From Clostridia bacterium (GTDB lineage: Bacteria; Bacillota; Clostridia; Oscillospirales; Acutalibacteraceae): a stretch of DNA of 14,153 nt. Shown piece by piece: positions 1-7,010 of the stretch. The stretch spans positions 1-14,153 of the forward strand of contig CAAGJN010000011.1 in NCBI GenBank assembly GCA_900770255.1, read 5' to 3'. The notes beneath the pieces were generated by a model, which worked only from the letters and a program-made list of their open reading frames with translations, did not search any database and had not been told where the DNA came from. The first letter of the stretch is position 1, and every line of letters begins with the position of its first letter. A program made the translations under genes and the position numbers.

Positions 1-369
1 GCCGAGAGAGGAAACACGGTCAACCTCGCAGCGAGCCTTGTTATTATGCCTGATCCAAATGCAAAGCTCAAAATTGCCGAATATCTCTATGCTGGTTCCG
101 ACCTCTCGGTACTTTCGACACTCTGCGCATCAGTCGGCCTCATATACGCGGGCGTATGTGATTCGATAGAAGCGGGCTGCGACTACTTTAACCTCGGCGG
201 CGTTGACGGCAGCTTTGAGGATCACCTCTCAAAGTTTAAGATAAAATTCGTTCCGCACATCTTCGAATATGTCGGCGAATTTGATATGCCGGTAAACAGA
301 GTCTTGTATCTCGGCTTTGAAAAGCTGCTTCCTACGGCAAAAAAGATGATCAAAAAAATCAAAAAATAA
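1..369 (+). CDS. FemAB-family peptidoglycan bridge aminoacyltransferase, C-terminal part (5' truncated)
   Basis: The frame is open from base 1, so the gene begins outside the window and only the last 122 codons are present. These residues read as the end of a FemA/FemB/FemX-type lipid II aminoacyltransferase, which adds amino acids from aminoacyl-tRNA to the peptidoglycan stem peptide on the inner face of the membrane. Visible family marks are the YLYAGSD segment, the YFNLGGVDG stretch, the LSKFKIKF segment and the closing YVGEFDMPVN, all in the order expected for the second GNAT-like FemAB domain. The tail is lysine-rich (KKMIKKIKK). It ends 11 bases before the YfhO-type gene, so the two are probably one operon with a shared envelope role. 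Which amino acid is added cannot be told from this fragment. Confidence 0.85.
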   Translation, partial: AERGNTVNLAASLVIMPDPNAKLKIAEYLYAGSDLSVLSTLCASVGLIYAGVCDSIEAGCDYFNLGGVDGSFEDHLSKFKIKFVPHIFEYVGEFDMPVNRVLYLGFEKLLPTAKKMIKKIKK

Positions 370-380
370 ACGGTGATAAG

Positions 381-3197
381 ATGAGTACTAAGCTTAATAA
401 AAAAAGTTCGGTAATTTCCCGGATCTTTAAAGACAACAGGTTTTGCTGGCTGGCTTTCGGCTGCACGGCCGTGATAATGCTGATAGTTTATATCTGCTAC
501 AGCCTGATCCCGTTCGGTGATGTGACGATACTGCGGATGGATCTCTACCACCAGTACGGCCCGCTTTTCGCTGAGTTTTATGACCGTGTGGTAGGCTTCA
601 AAAGCTTTCTTTATTCATGGAATACCGGACTCGGCAGTAGCTTTCTCGGCAACTTTTATAACTATCTGTGCAGCCCGATCTCGATAGTCATGCTTATCTT
701 CGGCCACAAGAACATGCCCGAAGCCATCGCGACTATGATACTTTTGCAGGCCGCTTTTTCAAGCGCAAGCTTCTGCTATTACCTTAAAAGATCGTTAGGC
801 GAGCACTCGCCAGTTACGGCAGCCTTCGGAGTTCTCTATTCGTTCTGCGGCTTCTTTATTGCCTATTACTGGAATCTCATGTGGCTCGATGCGATGGTGC
901 TTTTCCCGCTGATGGTCCTCGGAATTGAGAATATAATAAATGAACGCAAGCCTGCTCTGTATATTTTTTCACTTGCCGTACTCCTGCTTACTAGCTACTA
1001 TATGGCTTACATGGCATGCGTTTTTGCAATACTCTACTTTCTCGTATATTATTTCAGCCATTATAACATCTCAGACACCCGCAAAGAGCTCAAGGTTTAC
1101 ACAGACGCTAACGGCGAGGAATATAACAAGCTCAAGGATAAGATCCTCTATAATTCTTTCCTCTCCGACGGCGTTACCTTTGCAGTAGCCAGCATTATCG
1201 GCGCCGCGCTGGTTGCGTTTGCGCTTATCCCGGTATATTATATCCTTCAGAACTGTTCCGCAACAAGCGGCACATGGCCCGAGAATATCAAATCATATTT
1301 CAAGATTTTTGACTTCCTCGCAAATCATCTTGCGAGCGTCACTCCCACGATAAGAAGCAGCGGCAGCGACGTTTTGCCGAATGTATACTGCGGCATCGCT
1401 ACGGTTATACTCGTTCCGCTCTATCTTTTCTGCAAGCAGATCCCCTTAAGAGAAAAAGTTGCAAATATCACGCTTATAGGTCTGCTCTATTTCAGCTTTA
1501 ATATCAATGTTCTCAACTATATCTGGCATGCATTCCATTTCCCGAACGATCTGCCCTACCGTTTCTCTTTCATGTATTCGTTTGTGCTTCTCGTTATGGC
1601 GTTCAAGGCATTCAAACACATCACCGAATTTAGAGGCAAAGAAATCCTCGGAGCGGGAGTCGCCATTCTCTTCGGAATCATAATCATTCAAAAGATCGGA
1701 TCGAAGAATGTCAGCGAAACTACTATCATAATCAGCCTGATCTTTGTCGTTCTCTATACGCTTATCTTCTATCTCTTTTCTACGAAGAAATATCAGGCCT
1801 CCGCAATGGCTGTGCTTATGCTCTGCTGCGTATGCGCAGAATCGATCAGCGCCAACACCGACAACTACAGCATGGACAGAACCAAGGATGAATACGCGGG
1901 CGACTACCAGGATTTCAGAGATCTCAAAGAAGAACTCGACGAGAATGAAAACGGCCAATTTTACCGCATGGAACTCTCATCCCTCAGAGCGAGAATGGAT
2001 CCCGCGTGGTACAACTATAACGGCGTCTCCACCTTCTCCTCCATGGCATATGAGAAGCTTGCAAATCTCCAGGAGCAGCTCGGCCTGTTCGGCAACTATA
2101 TCAACAGCTACACCTACAATCCGCAGACGCCGGTATACAATGCGATGATGTCGCTCCAGTACGTTGTTGACAATACCGAGAATAATCCTCCGCTCAACAG
2201 TGAGCTCTATGAATATGTCGGCAGCTCCGGCAGATTTCACGCTTACCGCAATAAATATTGCCTGCCCATAGCCTACTGCGTTGACAGCAACATTACCTCT
2301 TGGAGCTTTGATTCATCAAATCCGTTCGAGGTTCAGAACGATTATTTTGAAAAGGCAACCGGCGTTTCGGAAGTTTTCAAACCTCTTTCAATCAGCAACT
2401 CATACTTTTATAATATAGACCCCATCAGCCTCGGCCTTGATACGGGATATATGAATTACTACAAGACAACTTCTGACGTAACCGGATCCATATCATTTAC
2501 CATGATTCCCGACGAAACTCAGAACGTATATCTGTTTGTTGAATCGGCAGGAATAGATAACATTACAATCTCCATCGGTTACAATCAGTATACGCAGGAT
2601 ATCAGCCGCGAATATATCTACGATCTGGGTCAGTGCTATGCCGGGATTCCGATAACCGTTGAAATGACCGTCAACAGCGACTCTAACAGCGGCACTCTCA
2701 ACTTCTTTGCATACGGACTCGATATGGACGCATTTATCAAGGGCTATGAGAAGCTCGAGAGCGGCGCTATGATTGTCGAAAGCTTCGAGGATACTGAGAT
2801 CACAGGAACGATAAATGCCTCTGAGGATTGTGTTATCTACACCTCTATCCCCTACGACAAGGGTTGGGAGGTCACTGTGGACGGTGAAACGGTCGATGAA
2901 GACGATATAGTTGCCATCGGCGACTCGCTGCTCGGCATAAAAGTCAGTGCAGGCGATCACAGCATCCGCTTTAAATACACTCCGCGCGGAATGTGGCTCG
3001 GACTCGGTATATCGTTATTTACGGCAATCGTGCTTATCGCTGTTTCAATCCTGTTGCGTAAAAGAAAGCGCAGACAGTCGGTCACGGTTTCTGCAAATCA
3101 GGCCGCTGAGGGGTTAGATGAGGCGCCGGCACAGGCGGCAGAGCTTCCCGAGATAGTGCCTGAGCCTTATGACGATGAAGATGACGGCAAAAAATAG
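381..3197 (+). CDS. YfhO-family multispanning membrane protein (predicted envelope glycosyltransferase)
   Basis: This 938-residue protein has about 480 N-terminal residues rich in membrane spans, a large presumably extracellular domain (about 490-865), a last span (about 869-894) and a basic then acidic cytoplasmic tail. Family marks are the early loop with D54 and HQYGP (57-61), the YSWNTGLGSSF segment that follows, and the C-terminal IPYDKGWEVTVDGE motif just before the last span. YfhO proteins are GT-C-like enzymes; in Bacillus and Listeria, members add sugars to lipoteichoic acid using an undecaprenyl-phosphate sugar made by a CsbB-type partner. No such partner is in the window, so the acceptor and sugar are unknown. 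The start is preceded by a modest GGTGAT ribosome site. Proximity to the FemAB gene suggests co-transcription, and a strong hairpin follows the stop. Confidence 0.88.
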   Translation: MSTKLNKKSSVISRIFKDNRFCWLAFGCTAVIMLIVYICYSLIPFGDVTILRMDLYHQYGPLFAEFYDRVVGFKSFLYSWNTGLGSSFLGNFYNYLCSPISIVMLIFGHKNMPEAIATMILLQAAFSSASFCYYLKRSLGEHSPVTAAFGVLYSFCGFFIAYYWNLMWLDAMVLFPLMVLGIENIINERKPALYIFSLAVLLLTSYYMAYMACVFAILYFLVYYFSHYNISDTRKELKVYTDANGEEYNKLKDKILYNSFLSDGVTFAVASIIGAALVAFALIPVYYILQNCSATSGTWPENIKSYFKIFDFLANHLASVTPTIRSSGSDVLPNVYCGIATVILVPLYLFCKQIPLREKVANITLIGLLYFSFNINVLNYIWHAFHFPNDLPYRFSFMYSFVLLVMAFKAFKHITEFRGKEILGAGVAILFGIIIIQKIGSKNVSETTIIISLIFVVLYTLIFYLFSTKKYQASAMAVLMLCCVCAESISANTDNYSMDRTKDEYAGDYQDFRDLKEELDENENGQFYRMELSSLRARMDPAWYNYNGVSTFSSMAYEKLANLQEQLGLFGNYINSYTYNPQTPVYNAMMSLQYVVDNTENNPPLNSELYEYVGSSGRFHAYRNKYCLPIAYCVDSNITSWSFDSSNPFEVQNDYFEKATGVSEVFKPLSISNSYFYNIDPISLGLDTGYMNYYKTTSDVTGSISFTMIPDETQNVYLFVESAGIDNITISIGYNQYTQDISREYIYDLGQCYAGIPITVEMTVNSDSNSGTLNFFAYGLDMDAFIKGYEKLESGAMIVESFEDTEITGTINASEDCVIYTSIPYDKGWEVTVDGETVDEDDIVAIGDSLLGIKVSAGDHSIRFKYTPRGMWLGLGISLFTAIVLIAVSILLRKRKRRQSVTVSANQAAEGLDEAPAQAAELPEIVPEPYDDEDDGKK

Positions 3198-3213
3198 ATT
3201 TTGATCAACTAGC

Positions 3214-3245
3214 AAAGCCGCCGCGCAGATTACGCGGCGGCTTTT
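3214..3245 (+). terminator. Rho-independent terminator after the YfhO-type gene
   Basis: A perfect 12-bp stem (3214-3225 with 3233-3244, arm AAAGCCGCCGCG) closes a 7-base loop and runs into TTTT at 3242-3245. The U-tract is short, so some readthrough into the next gene, which starts 11 bases later, is possible. No separate promoter for that gene is obvious in the 59-base gap. Confidence 0.85.
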
Positions 3246-3256
3246 GAAAAGGAACT

Positions 3257-4375
3257 ATGAAACATACAGAGCTTAAATTTGACAAAAACGGAAAATTCAC
3301 AATAATGCAGATAAGCGACGCACAGGATCTGCCCCTGGTCAGAAAGAGCCTCGTGCGCATGATAAGCAGAGCGTGCGACAAGGTTAAGCCTGATCTCGTC
3401 GTTTTCACAGGCGACAATATTCTCGGCAATCACATAAACGACGCCGTTATAGGTACACGGCAGATCGCATCAGGACATTACGCGACGCGCAAACGTGTTG
3501 AAGCTGCAATAAAGCACATAGTTCTGCCGCTTGAGGCGCGAAATATCCCGTTTGCTGTTCTGTACGGCAACCATGACGATATGAATGACATATCAAAGGA
3601 AGAGCAGTCCGAAATATATTCGGTTTCCAACTGCTGCATCGGCAGCGGAGCAGATATCGGCGCGGGCTGCGGAACATATGATATTCCGATCTTGTCTTCA
3701 GACGGCCAAAGGCGCGCTCTCACGGTCTGGATGCTCGACTCTGCCGGAAAAAAAGCCGATTCGGATGGCTGGTATACATATTTTTCCCGCGACAAGCTCG
3801 ACTGGGTAATCCGCCGCGGCAAAGAGCTCGGCGAAAGCCCCTCTATCGTATTTCAGCATGTGCCGATACCGGAGACGCTGTCGCTCATCACCGAATGCGG
3901 CAAAAATGAACCCGGATGTATTGAGCACGAAGGCCGTTTCTATAGGCTTGACCCGTCAAAGGCGCGCGGAAAGCTCGGCGAATATCCGGACGTGTGTTCA
4001 GAAAATGTCGGCGAATTGGAGGCGCTTAAATCCCTCGGCAATGTGTTGGCCGTAGTTTCGGGGCACGATCATCTCAACTGCTTCGAGGGCCGCGTTGACG
4101 GTATCGATATTATTCAGACAGCCTGCGCGTCTTTTCGCTGCTACGGCAACGAGATGCGCGGCGTGCGCGTGTTTAGTTTTGATGAAAATGACATTGAGAA
4201 TTACAAGACCCACACGCTGAACTACTTTGACATTTTCAAAAAGACTCCCCTTTCCGCAGCTCGCTACATTTTTGACGCCGACGACAAAGAAAAGCTTAAA
4301 TACGGTATCTGTGCAGGATTATTCGCAAGCGCAGCTGCAGGTGCCGCAATGATAGCTGTTTCAAAGAGGAAATGA
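3257..4375 (+). CDS. Dcr2-like metallophosphoesterase with C-terminal membrane anchor
   Basis: This 372-residue calcineurin-like phosphoesterase carries the metal-site motifs in order: SDAQ (D21, Q23), TGDNILG (D53, N54), GNHDD (N105, H106, D107), QHVPIPE (H201) and GHDH (H270, H272). The TGDNILG, GNHDD and H-(V/I)-P-(I/L)-PE pattern matches the Dcr2 / plant PAP28-29-like branch. The usual D-x-H of motif I is D-x-Q. There is no signal peptide; instead a hydrophobic stretch near residues 349-367 ends in SKRK, as in a tail anchor with the enzyme facing the cytoplasm. AAGGA precedes the ATG. It follows the YfhO terminator closely and may depend on readthrough. Hydrolysis of a phosphoester is likely; the substrate is unknown. 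Confidence 0.85.
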   Translation: MKHTELKFDKNGKFTIMQISDAQDLPLVRKSLVRMISRACDKVKPDLVVFTGDNILGNHINDAVIGTRQIASGHYATRKRVEAAIKHIVLPLEARNIPFAVLYGNHDDMNDISKEEQSEIYSVSNCCIGSGADIGAGCGTYDIPILSSDGQRRALTVWMLDSAGKKADSDGWYTYFSRDKLDWVIRRGKELGESPSIVFQHVPIPETLSLITECGKNEPGCIEHEGRFYRLDPSKARGKLGEYPDVCSENVGELEALKSLGNVLAVVSGHDHLNCFEGRVDGIDIIQTACASFRCYGNEMRGVRVFSFDENDIENYKTHTLNYFDIFKKTPLSAARYIFDADDKEKLKYGICAGLFASAAAGAAMIAVSKRK

Positions 4376-4377
4376 AC

Positions 4378-4409
4378 AAAGCTCTGAGCATAATCACTCG
4401 GAGCTTTTT
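4378..4409 (+). terminator. Hairpin terminator between the convergent phosphoesterase and nagB
   Basis: An 11-bp stem with one U-G pair (4378-4388 with 4397-4407) closes an 8-base loop and is followed by TTTTT at 4405-4409. On the minus strand the same stem has one C-A mismatch and a short run of T from the AAA at 4378-4380, so it could also stop nagB transcription, less strongly. Confidence 0.8.
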
Positions 4410-4423
4410 CTTTAGCTTTACTG

Positions 4424-5149
4424 TTATTTTCTGAGTAGGCTTGCAGCCGCCTCGTCAAGGAATATTGTCACATTTTTATGCTCTCGGAGTATTGACGCCG
4501 GGCAATGCGGAGTAACAGTACCCTCAATCGTCGCTTTTATGGCTTCAGCTTTGCTTTCTCCGGTGGCAATGAGAAATATTTCCTTTGCTCTCATAATCGA
4601 GCCTATACCCATCGTTATCGCATAATGCGGCATCGCAATATCGGTAAAATACTGCGAATTTGCGGCAATGGTGCTGTCCGTCAGCTTTACCTTGAACGCT
4701 TCGTCCGTAAACTCGTCGGCGGGTTCGTTAAAACCGATGTGGCCGTTCCTGCCTATCCCGAGGAGCTGAATATCGATCCCGCCCGCCGCCTTTATAGCCT
4801 GTGCATATCGTGCGCTCTCAGCTTCAGCATCGGCGTTGCCGTCGAGAAAATTGATATTTTCCGGGGCAATGTCTATCTTTGAGAAAAGGTTTTCCTTCAT
4901 AAAAGAGAAAAAGCTGTTTGGATGCCCCTTAGGAAGGTCGCAGTATTCGTCAAGGTTGAATGTTTTGACTTTTTTGAAGCTGACATTGCCGCTGCGATAC
5001 TGCCCGACCATATACTCATATGTAGGAATAGGTGAAGCTCCGGTTGCAAGGCCGAGAACTGACTCAGGCTTTCTGTTCACGGCATCACAAAAGATTTTGC
5101 CGACCTCCTCGCCTATCTGAGCTGCTGTTTTTAAGATAATAACATTCAT
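4424..5149 (-). CDS. nagB: Glucosamine-6-phosphate deaminase (NagB), short Gram-positive form
   Basis: NagB converts glucosamine-6-phosphate to fructose-6-phosphate and ammonia in the cytoplasm, the last step of amino-sugar catabolism. The 241-residue protein has the phosphate-binding LGLATGASP loop (32-40), the FNLDEY motif with catalytic D67, the PNSFF segment (77-81), and GIGRNGHIGFNEP (131-143) with the ring-opening histidine H137 and E142. Asn135 replaces the aspartate of the E. coli enzyme, as in Bacillus NagB. It lacks the C-terminal extension of the 266-residue allosteric E. coli enzyme, so it is probably not activated by GlcNAc-6-P in the same way. AGAGGA (5157-5163 on the plus strand) lies upstream of the ATG. 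It stands alone as a transcription unit, divergent from the secreted phosphoesterase and about 6 kb from nanE. Confidence 0.96.
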   Translation of the reverse strand: MNVIILKTAAQIGEEVGKIFCDAVNRKPESVLGLATGASPIPTYEYMVGQYRSGNVSFKKVKTFNLDEYCDLPKGHPNSFFSFMKENLFSKIDIAPENINFLDGNADAEAESARYAQAIKAAGGIDIQLLGIGRNGHIGFNEPADEFTDEAFKVKLTDSTIAANSQYFTDIAMPHYAITMGIGSIMRAKEIFLIATGESKAEAIKATIEGTVTPHCPASILREHKNVTIFLDEAAASLLRK

Positions 5150-5173
5150 TTTTAGGTTCCTCTGTTCTTTGAA

Positions 5174-5189
5174 AATCTATTGGTAGATT
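5174..5189. repeat. Inverted repeat at the nagB promoter, possible operator
   Basis: AATCTA (5174-5179) and TAGATT (5184-5189) form a 6-bp-armed palindrome around TTGG. It overlaps the downstream edge of the nagB -10 element and the expected transcription start, a typical place for a repressor site. It does not match the DasR/NagR-type operator, so the regulator is unknown. A third AATCTA lies at 5251-5256. Confidence 0.4.
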
Positions 5190-5195
5190 ATATCA
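5187..5195 (-). promoter_or_regulatory. Extended -10 promoter for nagB
   Basis: The minus strand reads TGATATAAT here, a full TGnTATAAT extended -10 element about 37 bases upstream of the nagB start codon. I see no good -35 hexamer at the usual distance, which fits an extended -10 promoter. Confidence 0.6.
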
Positions 5196-5274
5196 TCACA
5201 GATTGATTTTTTCTATAGTTTTTATAAAAAAATCCATGATTTGTTAAAATAATCTACAAAAATTAAAAAAATTG

Positions 5275-5283
5275 TGTTATAAT
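5275..5283 (+). promoter_or_regulatory. Extended -10 promoter for the secreted phosphoesterase
   Basis: TGTTATAAT is a perfect extended -10 element, about 33 bases before the ATG at 5317, in an AT-rich stretch. TACAAA at 5255-5260 sits 17 bases upstream as a poor -35. The gene's own GGAGG (5306-5310) lies 6 bases before the start. Confidence 0.65.
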
Positions 5284-5316
5284 TATCTCCCAAATTCAAT
5301 ATGACGGAGGAATTAT

Positions 5317-6819
5317 ATGAAAACTGCAAAACGGACATTGTCTATTCTGCTTGCAATGCTTATGCTTGCCTCCTGCCTTGCTATCGGCACATCGGCAGAC
5401 AGCAGCAACGTGCTTTCAAAGCCTGAATGGGACGCCTATTGGGAAACCGTCGCCGGCAACAACACGCTTCCGTTTCTGACTCCCGGAGCTGACGCAACCA
5501 AGCTTAATTTCTGCTGGCATTCAAACAACAACGCCCACACAGGCTCGGTTCGCATCAGCAAGAGTGCAGACATGAAGTCCTTTAAGGAATTCACCGGCAA
5601 GTCAATTGTGGACAGCTATACCGGTCAGCGCGTCCATAAGGTGACGGTAACAGGCCTTGAGCCCAACACGGTCTATTACTATACCTACGGAAGCAACGGC
5701 ATATTCAGTCAGCCGGTCTCCTACAGAACGCTCTCGACCGAGAAGTTCAAAATGCTCTATGTCAGCGACATTCAGATCAGCAGCGACCAAGAGAACGGCC
5801 GCGAAGAGGCCTATGTTTGGCAGAAAGCGCTCGGTACTGCGCTCGACAACAACAATGATATAAGTTTCATCATCTCCGCAGGCGATCAGACCCAGCACGG
5901 CGACAGCGCTGATGAGTGGGTAGGCGTGCTCGCCCCCGAAGCTATGAGATCTTATGCGATGGCTACTACCGTTGGCAACCACGACCGCAAGGGTGACACA
6001 TACCCCTATTATGTCAATAATCCGAACGAGTATTACGGCACAACTCCCGCAAATGTCGATGAGAATTACTGGTTCCGCTACGGCGATGTTCTTTTCATCG
6101 TATACAACACTCAAATATATAATGTGTATGATCAGTATCAGTTCACACTTGACGCTGTTGCAAATAATGAGGATGCTACCTGGCGTGTCGCAGTTCTTCA
6201 CCATGACATCTACGGCACTGGTCATCACGCGGCAGACGACGACAACAAGCTGCTTGCCGCTATCTACAGCGCTCTGATAGACAGATTTGAGATAGACGTC
6301 TGTCTGACAGGTCATGAGCATCTTTACGGCCGTTCGTATTTCATGAAAGACACGAAGCCCGTTAAAGATCAGACGTATAACTCTGACGGCGCGGTAGTCG
6401 ATCCGGAGGGAACCGTTTATTTCACCGCAAGCTCCGCTTCCGGCAAAAACCGAGAAGAGGATTACGATTATGACTGGCTCGAGTTCAAATATGTTTCTAC
6501 CGAACCCAGCTATTCTACTGTTGAGTTTACTAGGAATACCTTTACTCTCGAGACTTACGGGGTTGATTCCGGCCAGAAGATCGACGAGTGCAAGATCGTT
6601 AAAACCGACACTTCCTACACCCCCGTTGATCCGGACTATAAGGGCATGGATACCAATATGCTACAGCGTTACATGGGCAAATGGTATGTCATAATCCAGG
6701 TTGCCGTTGAGCTTCTGAGATATGCGATCAAGATAACTGCTATTCTTGCTCCTGTGGTCTCCGAAATACTTGTTAGAATCTTTGAGGCGATAATCCCGAT
6801 GATTATCAGCGCGCTTTAA
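5317..6819 (+). CDS. Secreted purple-acid-phosphatase-like metallophosphoesterase
   Basis: This 500-residue exported protein has a signal peptide (KTAKR then a hydrophobic core, residues 1 to about 27). LASC at 17-20 could be a lipobox, but cleavage after GTSA is equally possible. A fibronectin-like purple-acid-phosphatase N-terminal domain follows (about 50-140, with LEPNTVYYYTYG), then the metallophosphoesterase domain: SDIQ (D151, Q153), GDQ (D190), GNHD (221-223), LHHD (H295, H296) and GHEH (332-335). Motif I has D-x-Q. The last 45 residues form a hydrophobic, helix-like segment without LPXTG or a charged tail. It probably acts outside the cell as a phosphomonoesterase or phosphodiesterase; the substrate is unknown. 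It has its own promoter and terminator and sits divergent from nagB. Confidence 0.9.
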   Translation: MKTAKRTLSILLAMLMLASCLAIGTSADSSNVLSKPEWDAYWETVAGNNTLPFLTPGADATKLNFCWHSNNNAHTGSVRISKSADMKSFKEFTGKSIVDSYTGQRVHKVTVTGLEPNTVYYYTYGSNGIFSQPVSYRTLSTEKFKMLYVSDIQISSDQENGREEAYVWQKALGTALDNNNDISFIISAGDQTQHGDSADEWVGVLAPEAMRSYAMATTVGNHDRKGDTYPYYVNNPNEYYGTTPANVDENYWFRYGDVLFIVYNTQIYNVYDQYQFTLDAVANNEDATWRVAVLHHDIYGTGHHAADDDNKLLAAIYSALIDRFEIDVCLTGHEHLYGRSYFMKDTKPVKDQTYNSDGAVVDPEGTVYFTASSASGKNREEDYDYDWLEFKYVSTEPSYSTVEFTRNTFTLETYGVDSGQKIDECKIVKTDTSYTPVDPDYKGMDTNMLQRYMGKWYVIIQVAVELLRYAIKITAILAPVVSEILVRIFEAIIPMIISAL

Positions 6820-6839
6820 TTCTCATATCCAATATTGAG

Positions 6840-6880
6840 CAGATCCGGATGTGCTTTTCGGCATATCCGGATCTGTTTTT
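6840..6880 (+). terminator. Strong rho-independent terminator after the secreted phosphoesterase
   Basis: A 15-bp stem with one G-U pair (6840-6854 with 6861-6875) closes a 6-base loop and is followed directly by TTTTT (6876-6880). Confidence 0.93.
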
Positions 6881-6933
6881 GTATAAATATGAAATTATGT
6901 TATTTTCCAGCTGATTTTGTAACTGTTTTGTAA

Positions 6934-6961
6934 TTGAAAAAGCCGCTAAATAGTGTATAAT
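6934..6961 (+). promoter_or_regulatory. Sigma-A-type promoter for the MBOAT/DHHW pair
   Basis: TTGAAA (6934-6939) and TATAAT (6956-6961) are separated by 16 bases, giving a leader of about 40 bases before the TTG start at 7011. Confidence 0.7.
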
Positions 6962-7010
6962 TTGAAGTAATAGCGTTCAACGACTCAGCCGTAAGGAGGG
7001 AAACAATTAA

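Noticed and set aside
1446..1958. Minus-strand open frame (170 codons) inside the YfhO-type gene
   Set aside because: It is antisense to conserved coding sequence and has no start signals or recognisable domain.
5147..5316. DasR/NagR-type operator near nagB
   Set aside because: The TTGGTAGATT stretch only loosely resembles such sites and lacks the expected symmetric TGGTCTAGACCA core.
5602..6321. Long minus-strand open frame (239 codons) opposite the secreted phosphoesterase
   Set aside because: It lies wholly inside a gene with clear motifs, has no ribosome site or family resemblance, and has the Ile/Val-rich look of an antisense frame of a well-coded gene.
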